From NCBI GenBank assembly GCA_001724995.1, contig MEFD01000016.1, positions 1-64,000 of the forward strand: 64,000 nt of DNA. The letters are read 5' to 3'. This document shows, one piece after another, positions 55,614 to 64,000 of this stretch; positions within the stretch are counted from its first letter, which is position 1, and each line of letters opens with the position of its first letter. Origin of the DNA: Rubrivivax sp. SCN 71-131. GTDB lineage: Bacteria; Pseudomonadota; Gammaproteobacteria; Burkholderiales; Burkholderiaceae_C. Both the position numbers and the translations under genes were made by a program. Below the pieces are notes generated by a model that did no database searches, was not told where the DNA came from, and saw nothing but the letters and a program-made list of their open reading frames with translations.

Positions 55614-56312
55614 ATGGAGATCGCCATCGAGCACCTGCCTGCCTCGGGCCGGCCCGAGCAGCTCGTGCTGCTGCTGCACGGCTGGGCGCAGCAGGGGCTG
55701 GCGATGGCGCCGCTGGCCGAGGCGCTGCGGCGCGAGTTTCCGCAGGCCGCCGTGCTGGCGCCCGATGCGCCGACACCAGCCGACGGCGGTCGCCGCGGCC
55801 GCATGTGGTATTCGATCGAAGGCCTGGAGGACGCCGCGCTGTGGCGCGCGCGCGTGGCGGCGCAGCTCGAGCAACTCGAGCCCTGGGTGCGCGCGCAGCA
55901 GCAGCGCCTCGCGGTGCCGCAGGCCGCCACCTGCCTTGCCGGCTTCTCGCAGGGTGCGCTGCTCGGGCTCGAGCTGGTGGCGCGGCAGGACGGCATCGCC
56001 GGCCGCGTGCTGGCCTTCGGTGGCCGCTACTGCACGCTGCCCGACGCGGCGCCGCGCTTCACCACGCTGCACTTCCTGCACGGCCGCGACGATGCGATCT
56101 TCACGCTCGCCGACGTGCAGCAGGCCTTCGCGCACCTGGCCGAGCGCCGGGGCGACGCCACGCTCGACGTCGCGCACGGCGTCGGCCACGAGCTGCACCC
56201 GGCGCTGATCGAGTGCGCGCTGCAGCGCCTGCGCACGCACATCCCGCGCCGCACCTGGGAGGAGGCGCTGGGCGCCGTGCCGGTGTGCCCGCCGGGCCGC
56301 GACATGCACTGA
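55614..56312 (+). CDS. Alpha/beta hydrolase, carboxylesterase (YpfH-like)
   Basis: 232 residues. Serine hydrolase with nucleophile in A-G-F-S-Q-G-A (near 107), Asp in H-G-R-D-D-A-I-F and His in G-V-G-H-E-L-H-P. Oxyanion region L-L-L-H-G-W-A-Q near 19-27. Carboxylesterase/lysophospholipase-like fold; the substrate is unknown. ATG 55614 chosen; another ATG three codons upstream is equally possible. Confidence 0.88.
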   Translation: MEIAIEHLPASGRPEQLVLLLHGWAQQGLAMAPLAEALRREFPQAAVLAPDAPTPADGGRRGRMWYSIEGLEDAALWRARVAAQLEQLEPWVRAQQQRLAVPQAATCLAGFSQGALLGLELVARQDGIAGRVLAFGGRYCTLPDAAPRFTTLHFLHGRDDAIFTLADVQQAFAHLAERRGDATLDVAHGVGHELHPALIECALQRLRTHIPRRTWEEALGAVPVCPPGRDMH

Positions 56313-56357
56313 GCCCCCAGGGCCGGGCTGCGCCCAGCCCGCGCCCGGCCCGCGCGC

Positions 56358-56639
56358 GCCGGGCACCGGCAGGCGGGCGAGCGTCTCGATGTCCTCTCGC
56401 GCCGCGTCCGCCAGCCGCACCACCACTGGCACCTGGCGCTGGGCCAGGTTGAGCTTGGCCAGGCCCTGGTCGTAGTCGCCGACGGTGGCGGCCAGCGTGA
56501 GGATGCGGTGGCGCAGGCACCAGCGCGCCCAGCCGAGGTGGATGCCGATCCAGCGCGGCTCCGTCTCCTCGCGCCTGGGCTTCTGCAGCAGGTAGGCCGC
56601 CATCATCGGTGTCAGCATGCGCGCCACGACGAGCGAGAA
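56358..56639 (-). pseudogene. Remnant of an HAE1/RND multidrug efflux pump with large internal deletion
   Basis: Minus-strand codons 56639-56478 encode F-S-L-V-V-A-R-M-L-T-P-M-M-A-A-Y-L-L and a following W-C-L-R-H-R-I-L-T-L-A segment, the end of one RND membrane block. At about 56477 this joins in frame to D-Y-D-Q-G-L-A-K-L-N-L-A-Q-R-Q-V-P-V-V-V and T-L-A-R-L-P-V-P-G, normally some 200 or more residues further on. The piece then dissolves opposite the esterase gene. Clearly a dead fragment. The remaining gap 56313-56911 holds no other gene I can support. Confidence 0.7.
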
Positions 56640-56911
56640 ACAGTGCCGGCTTGCCCGGCGTCCCCGGCCCGGTGCCGCCAGCGGACGCGGCCGGTTCGGC
56701 GGCGAAGACGGGCGCGGGCCACGACGTGCCGGCGACGAGGCTGCGAAATCGCGGGGCCGGGAGTCTAGCGCCCGGCCATGCAGGAGGTCATGCACGGGGG
56801 CGGCGCGCTTGTCCCGACAATCCGGCCCTGACATCCGAGCGCCCGTGCACGGCCCGGCCCCCTGTCCCGTGCCCGCCGCCCCTCGTGCCTCCTGTACACC
56901 CCGCTGCCGCC

Positions 56912-57703
56912 ATGCTCTACCTGCTCTCTCCCGCCAAGCGCCTGGACTACGAAACGCCGGTGCCCGCGGCCATCGCCCGGCGCGCCAGTGAGCCGCTCTT
57001 CACCGACCGCGCGGCCGAACTGGTCGCGCTGATGCGCCGCAAGTCGCCGGCGGAGGTGGCGACGCTGATGAAGCTCTCGGATGCGCTGGCGCAGCTCAGC
57101 GTCGGCCGCTACGCCGCCTGGCAGCGCCAGGCCGACGACACGAACAGCAAGCCGGCGCTGCTGGCGTTTGCCGGCGACGTCTACGCAGGCCTGCAGGCGC
57201 GTACGCTGAAGGCCGCGGACCTGGACTGGGCGCAGCGCCACCTCGTCATCCTGAGCGGCCTCTACGGCGCCTTGCGGCCGCTGGACCGGCTGCAACCCTA
57301 CCGGCTGGAGATGGCAACGGCGCTGCCCAACGCGTGCGGCAAGGATCTCTACGCCTTCTGGGGCGACACGCTGGCCGCTTGCCTGGACGAGCGCCTGGCG
57401 GCCGCGCGCGGCGCGCGCGTCGTCGTCAACCTCGCCTCGGTCGAGTACGCGCGCGCGGCGCTGCGGCCGGCGCTCGCCGCGCGCGTCGTCGACTGCGTCT
57501 TCGAGGACTGGAAGGACGGCCGCTACCGCGTCATCGGCATCTTCGCCAAGCGCGCCCGCGGACTCATGGCGCGCTGGGCCATCGAGCAGCGCGTGGACGC
57601 GCCCGAGAGGCTGCCGCTGTTCGAGGCCGAGGGCTATGCCTTCGCTCCGACGGCCTCCGACCGCGATAGGCTCGTCTTCAGGCGCCGGGGGGTTCCCGCT
57701 TGA
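56912..57703 (+). CDS. yaaA: Peroxide stress protein YaaA
   Basis: 263 residues. N-terminal YLLSPAKRLDYE, central W-A-Q-R-H-L-V-I-L-S-G-L-Y-G-A-L-R-P-L-D, and C-terminal VDCVFEDWKDGRYRVIGIFAKRARG are diagnostic of the YaaA/DUF328 family, which lowers free iron and protects DNA during peroxide stress. Length normal. It is 73 bp ahead of the dienelactone hydrolase gene on the same strand. Confidence 0.93.
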   Translation: MLYLLSPAKRLDYETPVPAAIARRASEPLFTDRAAELVALMRRKSPAEVATLMKLSDALAQLSVGRYAAWQRQADDTNSKPALLAFAGDVYAGLQARTLKAADLDWAQRHLVILSGLYGALRPLDRLQPYRLEMATALPNACGKDLYAFWGDTLAACLDERLAAARGARVVVNLASVEYARAALRPALAARVVDCVFEDWKDGRYRVIGIFAKRARGLMARWAIEQRVDAPERLPLFEAEGYAFAPTASDRDRLVFRRRGVPA

Positions 57704-57776
57704 CGGCAGGGGCCCGGGCGGCCTCTACTGCGCCAAGGGTCGCGGCGGCGCGACAGCCTCTCGGAGGGTGAAGACG

Positions 57777-58472
57777 ATGGGAACGATGATCAGCTTCCAG
57801 CGCCCCGACGGACAGTCGGTGCAGGCTTACCTGGCGGAACCGGCGGGCGATGCCGGCGGCGCGCCGGGTGTCGTGGTGCTGCAGGAGTGGTGGGGCCTGA
57901 ACGAGCAGATCCGCGGCGTCGCCGAGCGGCTGGCCGCCGCAGGCTACCGGGCGCTGGTGCCCGACCTCTACCGCGGCCAGTCCACGCTCGAGGCCGAGGA
58001 GGCCCATCACCTGATGTCGGGCCTGGATTTCGGCCAGGCGGCGTCGCAGGACATCCGCGGCGCCGTGCAGCATCTGAAGATGGGCTCGCCGCGCGTGGGC
58101 GTCACCGGCTTCTGCATGGGCGGTGCGCTGACGGTGCTGGCCGCCGTCATGGTGCCCGAGGCCGACGCCACCGTCGTCTGGTACGGCATGCCGCCGCTGG
58201 AGTTCGTCGACGCGGCCAGGATCAAGGCGCCGATGATGGCGCACTGGGGCACGCAGGACGAGTTCTTCGGCCCGGCTGGCGTCGATGCGCTGGAACTCAG
58301 GCTGCACGAGGCCAAGGTCGCCTACTGCGGCCACCGCTACCTCGCGCACCACGCCTTTGCCAACGAGACCGCGCAGGGGCCGGGGCGCATTCCCGCCACC
58401 CAGTACGACGCCGCCTGGGCGCAGGTCGCCTGGGACCGCACGCTGCGCTTCTTCGGGCGCGTGCTCGGCTGA
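57777..58472 (+). CDS. Dienelactone hydrolase family protein
   Basis: 231 residues. Catalytic Cys in T-G-F-C-M-G-G-A near 114, Asp in W-G-T-Q-D-E-F and His in A-H-H-A-F-A-N-E. Hydrolyses dienelactone or related esters. GGAGGG lies before the ATG at 57777. No chlorocatechol pathway genes are close, so the true substrate is unknown. Confidence 0.9.
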   Translation: MGTMISFQRPDGQSVQAYLAEPAGDAGGAPGVVVLQEWWGLNEQIRGVAERLAAAGYRALVPDLYRGQSTLEAEEAHHLMSGLDFGQAASQDIRGAVQHLKMGSPRVGVTGFCMGGALTVLAAVMVPEADATVVWYGMPPLEFVDAARIKAPMMAHWGTQDEFFGPAGVDALELRLHEAKVAYCGHRYLAHHAFANETAQGPGRIPATQYDAAWAQVAWDRTLRFFGRVLG

Positions 58473-58512
58473 GGGCAGGTCGGGTGCAGTCGCAGCCAGC
58501 CGCGGCAATGCC

Positions 58513-59136
58513 ATGACGCGCGTGTACCTTCTCGATGACCATGCCCTCGTACGCGAGGGCCTGCGCGCGGTGCTGGAGTCCGCCGGCATGGTGGTGGTGG
58601 GCGAATCGGGCGAGGTCGGCCCGGCCCTCGCGGAGATCGTCGCGCGCGTGCCGGACGTCGTGCTGCTGGACCTGAGCCTGCCCGATCGCTCGGGCCTGGA
58701 TCTGCTGGCGCAGCTGGGCGATCGCGGCCTGCCGACGCGGATCCTGGTGCTCACCGCCTCCGAGCGGCCGCGGCACGTGGCCGAGGCCGTGCGGCTGGGG
58801 GCGGCCGGCTACCTGCTCAAGGGCGCTCCGGCCGAGGAGGTGGTGAAGGCGATCCGCGAGGTGCTCGGGGGCCGGCGGCACTTCGGCGAAGGCGTGGCCG
58901 AAGGCGCGACCGAGAGCGGCGACCCGATCGCCACGCTCTCGGCGCGGGAGCGGCAGATCATGCGCATGGTGGTGGCCGGCATGTCGAGTGCGGCCATCGC
59001 GCTCGAGTTGCACCTCTCGCCGAAGACCGTCGACACCTATCGCAGCCGGCTCATGGCCAAGCTCGGCGTGCACGACCTTGCCAACCTCGTGCGCGTGGCC
59101 GTGCGCCTGGGCGTGATCGACGCCGACAAGCTCTGA
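58513..59136 (+). CDS. NarL/FixJ-type response regulator
   Basis: 207 residues. Receiver domain with D-D-H at 8-10, phospho-acceptor in VVLLDLSLPDRSG (near 54) and K near 103; LuxR-type HTH at about 140-200 (LSARERQIMRMVVAGMSSAAIALELHLSPKTVDTYRSRLMAKL). It is followed by an Hpt protein, and a NarX-like kinase is encoded on the opposite strand at 62163, the likely cognate sensor. Confidence 0.93.
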   Translation: MTRVYLLDDHALVREGLRAVLESAGMVVVGESGEVGPALAEIVARVPDVVLLDLSLPDRSGLDLLAQLGDRGLPTRILVLTASERPRHVAEAVRLGAAGYLLKGAPAEEVVKAIREVLGGRRHFGEGVAEGATESGDPIATLSARERQIMRMVVAGMSSAAIALELHLSPKTVDTYRSRLMAKLGVHDLANLVRVAVRLGVIDADKL

Positions 59137-59144
59137 TAAGCGCC

Positions 59145-59534
59145 ATGCCCGCGGTCGACGCCGTCCCGGCGGCCCTGCGCGACGTCCCCGGCCTCGAGGC
59201 CGCGCGCGGACTGGCGGCGATCGGCGGGCGTGGCGCGGTCTATCGGCGCCTGCTCGGCCTCTTCGTCGAGACACACGCGGACGACGGCAGGGGGCTGTGC
59301 CGGCTGCTCGCCGAACACCGCGGCGCCGAGGCCGCGGCGCTGGCGCATCGGCTGCGCGGCGCCGCGGCGACGCTCGGGTTGGTCGGCGTCGAGACGGCGG
59401 TGCGGGAGTTCGAGCAGGCGCTGGATGCGCGGCCGGGGGATGGCGCGGCCGCGCTCGCGCAGCAGGCGGCGCAGCAGGTGGCGCAGGCGCTGGCCGAGCT
59501 GCTGCCGCGGCTGTCGGCTGCGCTGGAGCGCTGA
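59145..59534 (+). CDS. Histidine phosphotransfer (Hpt) domain protein
   Basis: 129 residues, four-helix Hpt fold. Phospho-acceptor His in A-H-R-L-R-G-A-A-A-T-L-G, close to the consensus H-x-x-K-G-A-A-x-x-L-G with Arg in place of Lys. It lies 8 bp after the response regulator stop, so it is probably its co-expressed partner in a phosphorelay. Confidence 0.8.
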   Translation: MPAVDAVPAALRDVPGLEAARGLAAIGGRGAVYRRLLGLFVETHADDGRGLCRLLAEHRGAEAAALAHRLRGAAATLGLVGVETAVREFEQALDARPGDGAAALAQQAAQQVAQALAELLPRLSAALER

Positions 59535-59612
59535 GGCGGCGCCCGACGGCCCCGGTCGCTCGGGTATAAGGGATCGTGACCCGCCGGGGGGCGGGACTGC
59601 CTGAAGATCGAC

Positions 59613-61107
59613 ATGACCCTCGAGCAACTGCTGGCGCGTGGCGCCGACGATGCGGTGGCCATTGCCGCCCCCGGCCGCCGCGCGCTCAGCTACGGCGGCC
59701 TGCGCGCACTCGTCCAGCGCAGCCTGGCCGGCCTCAATGCCGGCGGCATCGGCCGCAACGACCGCGTCGCCCTCGTGCTGCCGAGCGGCCCGGAGATGGC
59801 GAGCTGCTTCATCGCCTGCGCCAGCGGCGTTGCCAGCGCGCCGCTCAACCCCGGCTATCGCGCCGAGGAGTTCGAGTTCTACCTTTCGGACCTGGGGGCC
59901 AAGGCGCTCATCGTCGAGGCCGGCAGCACCTCGCCGGCGGTCGCAGTGGCGAGAAAGCTCGGCGTGGCGGTGATCGAGCTGCACGCGGGCGAGCGCGCGG
60001 GCGACTTCACGCTCGCCGGGCTGGCCAGTGGCACGCCCAGCGCCCAGGGCGGGATGGCGCAGCCGCAGGACACGTCGATGGTGCTGCACACCTCGGGCAC
60101 GACCAGCCGACCGAAGATCGTGCCGCTGTCGCAGGCCAATCTCGCGGCCTCGGCGCAGAACATCGTCGCCACGCTGCGCCTGTCGACCGGCGACTGTGGC
60201 CTGGTGATCATGCCGCTGTTTCACATCCACGGGCTGATCGCCGGCGTGCTCTCGCCGCTGGCCGCCGGCGCGCGCGTGTTCTGCACGCCGGGCTTCAACG
60301 CGCTGAAGTTCTTCGCCTGGATGGACGAGGCCGCGCCCACCTGGTACACGGCGGTGCCGACCATGCACCAGGCGATCATCGCGCGCGCGTCGAAGCACCG
60401 CGACGTGATCGCGCGCCATCCGCTGCGCTTCATGCGCAGCAGCTCGAGCAGCATGCCGCCGCAGGTGATCCAGGAGCTCGAGGCGATCTTCCAGGCGCCG
60501 CTGGTCGAGGCCTACGGCATGACCGAGGCCACGCACCAGATGTGCAGCAACCCGCTGCCCCCGGCGGTGCGCAAGCCCGGCAGCGTGGGCCCGAGCGCCG
60601 GGCCCGAGGTCGCCATCATGGACGAGGCCGGGAACCTGCTGCCGCAAGGCGCCATCGGCGAGGTGGTGATCCGTGGCGCCAACGTCACCGCCGGCTACGA
60701 GGCCAACGCGAAGGCCAACGCCGAGGCCTTCAGCAACGGCTGGTTCCGCACCGGCGACCAGGGGCAGCGGCTACGTGAGCCTCACCGGCCGCCTGAAGGA
60801 GATCATCAACCGCGGCGGCGAGAAGGTGAGCCCGCGCGAAGTCGACGAGATCCTGATGGACCACCCGGCGGTGGCGCAGGTGGTGTGCTTCGGCATGCCG
60901 CACGCCAGGCTCGGCGAGGAGGTGGCTGCGGCCGTCGTGCTGCGCGAAGGCCAGGCGGCGACCGAGCGCGAACTGCAGGCCTTCGTCTCGCAGCGCGCCG
61001 CCGAATTCAAGGTGCCGAGGAAGATCCTGCTGCTGGACGAAATCCCCAAGGGCGCCACCGGCAAGCTGCAGCGCATCGGCCTGGCGGCCAAGCTGGGCCT
61101 GGCGTGA
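59613..61107 (+). pseudogene. Oxalate-CoA ligase-like AMP-forming enzyme, frameshifted
   Basis: From ATG 59613 the first frame gives about 384 residues: L-H-T-S-G-T-T-S-R-P-K (P-loop), YGMTEATHQMCSNPLP and [10 protein letters not shown]. The match then moves to another frame near 60763, reading [20 protein letters not shown] and ending with T-G-K-L-Q-R at 61107. Relatives have about five residues (Y-L-D-x-D type) between these parts, so a short deletion, not a multiple of three, is likely. The family adds CoA to oxalate or other acids. Sequencing error is an alternative. The next gene overlaps its stop. Confidence 0.8.
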
Positions 61108-62111
61108 AGATCGCGGTCGTCGGTGCCGGCGCGATCGGCGGCTTCCTCGGCGCGCGGCTGTCGCTTGCCGGCGAGGAGGTCACCTTCATCGCGCGGCGCG
61201 CGAATCTGGCGGCGATCAACGCCCGGGGCCTTCGCCTCATCGAGGAGGACGGCCGCGAGCAGCACGCTGCCGGCGCGCGCGCGGTGCAGGACATGGCGCA
61301 GGCCGGCGCACAGGACGCCGTGCTGCTGGCGGTGAAGGCGCACCAGGTGGCGGACCTGCTGCCGGCGCTGCGCGCGCTCTTCGGCCCGCAGACGATGCTG
61401 GTGTCGATGCAGAACGGCGTGCCCTGGTGGTACTTCCACAGGCTGCCGGGGCCGCACGAGGGGCGGCGTCTGCAGAGCGTGGACCCCGGCGGCGTGATCG
61501 CGCAGGCGATCGAGCCCGAGCGCGTCATCGGCAGCGTCGTCTACCCGGCGGCCGAGCTCGTCGAGCCCGGCGTCGTGCGCGTCATCGAGGGCAACCGCTT
61601 CACCCTCGGCGAGCCCGACGGCACGCGCAGCGCGCGCATCGAGGCTTTGTCGCAGGCGATGATGAAGGCCGGCTTCAAGGCCCCGGTCAGCCGCGACATC
61701 CGCAGCGAGATCTGGATCAAGCTCTGGGGCAACCTGAGCTTCAACCCGATCTCGGCGCTGACGCACGCGACGCTCGAGGACATCTGCCGCTTCCCGCCCG
61801 CGCGCGCGCTGGCCGCCGTCATGATGGGCGAGGCGCAGCGCGTGGCTGAAGGCCTGGGCGTGCGCTTCAAGATCAGCCTCGAGCAGCGCATCGCCGGTGC
61901 CGAGGCGGTGGGCGCGCACAAGACCTCGATGCTGCAGGACATCGAGAACGGGCGCGCGCCCGAGATCGCGGCGCTGGTCGGCGCGGTGATCGAGCTCGGC
62001 CGCATCGCCGCGGTGCCGACGCCGACGATCGAGGCCGTGCACGCGGCGACGGCGCTGCTGGCGGGAACGCTCCAAAGGCAGCAGGGGCGGCTGCGCGTCG
62101 AGCCGGTCTGA
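61104..62111 (+). CDS. Ketopantoate reductase family protein (PanE/ApbA-like)
   Basis: 335 residues from GTG 61104. NAD(P)-binding [10 protein letters not shown] at 7-16, V-K-A-H-Q-V near 77, catalytic Lys in [12 protein letters not shown] near 207 and the [13 protein letters not shown] segment. The family reduces ketopantoate, but this paralogue sits beside an acyl-CoA ligase, not panBC, so another 2-oxo acid is possible. Overlaps the ligase stop by 4 bp. Confidence 0.88.
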   Translation: MKIAVVGAGAIGGFLGARLSLAGEEVTFIARRANLAAINARGLRLIEEDGREQHAAGARAVQDMAQAGAQDAVLLAVKAHQVADLLPALRALFGPQTMLVSMQNGVPWWYFHRLPGPHEGRRLQSVDPGGVIAQAIEPERVIGSVVYPAAELVEPGVVRVIEGNRFTLGEPDGTRSARIEALSQAMMKAGFKAPVSRDIRSEIWIKLWGNLSFNPISALTHATLEDICRFPPARALAAVMMGEAQRVAEGLGVRFKISLEQRIAGAEAVGAHKTSMLQDIENGRAPEIAALVGAVIELGRIAAVPTPTIEAVHAATALLAGTLQRQQGRLRVEPV

Positions 62112-62162
62112 GCGTATCCGGGCCCGAACCATTCCCGATCGATCCTCCGTGGGGCCGGGTCT

Positions 62163-64000
62163 TCAGTCCGCTTCGGGCGCTTCGTCGTCGCCGCGCGGCA
62201 GGGGTACGCGCAGCGTGCAGCGGATGCCGCCCGCGGCGGGAGCCGACCATTGCACCTCGCCGCCCAGGGTGCGTGCGCGCTTGCGGATGCCCGAAAGCCC
62301 CAGGCCATGCGACCAGGCCTGCGGGTCGCCGCCGCGGCCGTCGTCGCTCACCGTGAGCCGCAGCGCGTCGTGCTCGACCCGCAGTTCGACGAGGACGCGC
62401 GAGGCCTGCGCGTGCGCGATGGCGTTGCTCGCCAGCTCGCGCAGGATGCGCGTCAGTGCCGACCAGGTGACGACGCCGAGCACCGGGTCGGCGCCGGGCT
62501 CGAGCTGCCAGTCCAGGCGGATGCCGGCCGTGGAAAGGCGCTGGCCGAGGTCGGCCTTCCATTCGGCGGCCGCGTCCGACAGCGTCTGGCTGCCGGCGGC
62601 CAGACCGCGGGTGAGCGTCTTCAGGTCCTGCAGCGTGTGGCGGATGTAGTCCTCGATCTCGGGGTCGCCGGCCTTGTACATCAGCGTCAGCAGCCGTGCG
62701 CCGATGTCGTCGTGCAGGTCCTGGGCGATGCGCTGGCGCTCCTCGCGGCGGCCCTGCTCGAGCGCGCGGTCGTGCGCCAGCGTGCGGCAGACCTGCTCCA
62801 CCACGCGCGCGGCGAGCTGTGCGTCCTCGGGCATGAAGATGCGCTGGCCGTGGCTGGCAAAGCGCAGCACCAGCACCTCCTGCAGCGCCAGCGTCGTGCC
62901 CGTGCCGGGTACCGGCACACACAGCGCACGCCCCGAACCGAGCACGCGCGCCTGCTCGATGCGCCGCGGCAACTGCACCAGCTCGCGCGGCGCGAACAGC
63001 GCCTGCAGCAGCCGCCGCAGCAGCAGCGCGGTGCGCTCGGGGCGCTCACTGGCCTGGCGCACCGTGCTGTAGATGAGCTCGAAGGTGCGCTCGGCGCTCA
63101 GCACGCTGGCGCCGGCGAACATGCGCGCGAGGATCCAGCGCCGCGCGCCGATGTAGAGCAGCGAGGCCGTCGCCGCGGCCAGCAGCAGCGCGCCCATCGC
63201 GCCGAGCGCGAACACCGCCACGAAAAGCAGCGTGAGCGTGCCGGTGACGGTGCCGATGCCGGCCAGCAGCGCGAACTCGCGCAGCACGCGCCGCGGCCGC
63301 GACATCAGGGTGAGCAGCAGCAGCAGCAGCGTGAAGAAGAGGTACCACACCTCGGCGCTGGTGGCGGCGACGAAAGGCGCGATGCCGCTGGCATGGCGCG
63401 TGGCGAAGACTCCCAGCGTGACGAGGACGAGCAGGGCGAGCACCAGCCAGGCCACCCGGGCGACGAGCGCCAGCGCGGGGTCGGCACGCCGGCGCAGCAC
63501 CCAGGCGAGCACGACCACCTCGACCAGGCCGAAGCCGATCAGCGTGCCCTGCGTCAGCAGCCACAAGGCGGGTGCGCCGGGGGCACGCGCGACCCAGGCC
63601 CAGGCCAGCACGATGGCCGCGGCCGCGGCCAGCAGCAGCGGCGTGCGCCGCATCGGCCGCGGGCGCAGCACGTAGATGCAGGCCGCCGCCATGGCCGTCA
63701 AGACGTCCAGCGCCATGCGTCCCTGCGGGTCTAGCGCCACCAGGGCCGGCGGCAGGCCCAGGCCGCGCCAGGGCCCGCAGCCGATGAGCAGCAGGTTCAG
63801 CGCCTGGCAGCCCGTCATCAGGGCGAACAGCGCGTTGCCTGCGTCGGGACGCCGCAACAGCACCGAGATGCCGATCAGGTAGAGCGCCAGCGCCAGCACC
63901 GCGGCGAGCCAGAAGAGCAGCGGGACATGCGCGTAGCCCAGCGCCGACATGGCCAGATCGAGGCGGCTGCCGTCCGTGAAGCGCAGCGTGATGCGATCCT
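62163..64000 (-). CDS. NarX/DegS-type sensor histidine kinase (5' end outside window)
   Basis: The frame is still open at the right edge; an ATG at 63950 would give 595 residues but the preceding codons (L-R-F-T-D-G-S-R-L-D-L-A) look coding, so the true start is probably beyond. Seven or so hydrophobic helices (63950 to about 63100) are followed by HisKA_3 with His in E-E-R-Q-R-I-A-Q-D-L-H-D-D-I-G and a HATPase domain with ELASNAIAHAQAS, SDDGRGGDP and GLGLSGIRKRARTLGG. The likely partner is the NarL-type regulator at 58513. Confidence 0.88.
   Translation of the reverse strand, partial: DRITLRFTDGSRLDLAMSALGYAHVPLLFWLAAVLALALYLIGISVLLRRPDAGNALFALMTGCQALNLLLIGCGPWRGLGLPPALVALDPQGRMALDVLTAMAAACIYVLRPRPMRRTPLLLAAAAAIVLAWAWVARAPGAPALWLLTQGTLIGFGLVEVVVLAWVLRRRADPALALVARVAWLVLALLVLVTLGVFATRHASGIAPFVAATSAEVWYLFFTLLLLLLTLMSRPRRVLREFALLAGIGTVTGTLTLLFVAVFALGAMGALLLAAATASLLYIGARRWILARMFAGASVLSAERTFELIYSTVRQASERPERTALLLRRLLQALFAPRELVQLPRRIEQARVLGSGRALCVPVPGTGTTLALQEVLVLRFASHGQRIFMPEDAQLAARVVEQVCRTLAHDRALEQGRREERQRIAQDLHDDIGARLLTLMYKAGDPEIEDYIRHTLQDLKTLTRGLAAGSQTLSDAAAEWKADLGQRLSTAGIRLDWQLEPGADPVLGVVTWSALTRILRELASNAIAHAQASRVLVELRVEHDALRLTVSDDGRGGDPQAWSHGLGLSGIRKRARTLGGEVQWSAPAAGGIRCTLRVPLPRGDDEAPEAD

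Noticed and set aside
55470-56834. 454-codon minus-strand frame as a real gene
   Set aside because: Only 56358-56639 resembles RND pumps; the rest is antisense to the esterase and dnaE2 or low complexity.
62112-62162. Terminator between the ketopantoate-reductase-like gene and the sensor kinase
   Set aside because: CCGGGCCC and GGGGCCGGG can pair only imperfectly with a long loop and no T-run; too weak in GC-rich DNA.

Overview
The window is very GC-rich and almost fully coding, with short gaps, many 1-8 bp start/stop overlaps and frequent GTG/TTG starts. The gene set points to a betaproteobacterium of the Burkholderiales, probably near the Rubrivivax/Leptothrix/Methylibium group: a cbb3 oxidase cluster, the yicC-Ser/Thr kinase-PP2C-rph-rdgB-hemW neighbourhood, cheR-cheD-cheB with a FlhG-type ATPase, fkpB-ispH and serS-tRNA-Ser. 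This placement is inferred from gene content and base composition only.

Layout. 1-5.0 kb: a branched-chain amino acid or amide type ABC importer (livF, a fused livM-livG, livH, a Tat-dependent binding protein) on the minus strand, behind a divergent regulatory region with nested palindromes. 5.4-10.5 kb: an XRE regulator, a lone CheY-like receiver, a small membrane protein and a histidine kinase fused to a sodium/solute symporter. 10.5-17.2 kb: GMC oxidoreductase, ABC exporter, purU, an LhgO-like oxidase and a class V aminotransferase with internal deletions. 17.3-24.2 kb: ccoNOQP, a FixH-like stub, the copper ATPase ccoI, ccoS and a TauE/SafE-like membrane protein. 24.2-29.9 kb: serC, a stress protein, a phasin-like helical protein, sbcB, panC and panB.

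29.96-32.57 kb: a 2.6-kb island at the 3' end of yicC, bounded by exact 19-bp direct repeats. It carries hipBA, a 47-residue membrane peptide and remnants of integrase genes at both ends. 32.5-42.4 kb: yicC, kinase/phosphatase pair, rph, rdgB, hemW, cheR-cheD-cheB, a diguanylate cyclase and flhG. 42.5-46.2 kb: an iron-type alcohol dehydrogenase and a large protein whose C-terminal half resembles cyanobacterial acyl-ACP reductase. Both end in basic, histone-H1-like tails. 46.2-55.6 kb: smr, radC, fkpB, ispH, serS, tRNA-Ser(CGA), a TTC38-like protein and an error-prone polymerase dnaE2 behind a perfect LexA box. 55.6-64 kb: esterase, an RND pump remnant, yaaA, dienelactone hydrolase, a NarL-type regulator, an Hpt protein, a frameshifted oxalate-CoA-ligase-like gene, a ketopantoate-reductase-like gene and a sensor kinase that runs off the right edge.

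Most unusual points: (i) the XRE regulator contains a segment that aligns, including the phospho-acceptor histidine, with the dimerisation domain of the symporter-kinase encoded next to it; (ii) the hipBA island at yicC with a repeated operator-like motif; (iii) the acyl-reductase-like plus alcohol dehydrogenase pair with basic tails; (iv) three genes with internal deletions. No CRISPR array, rRNA or complete insertion sequence was seen.
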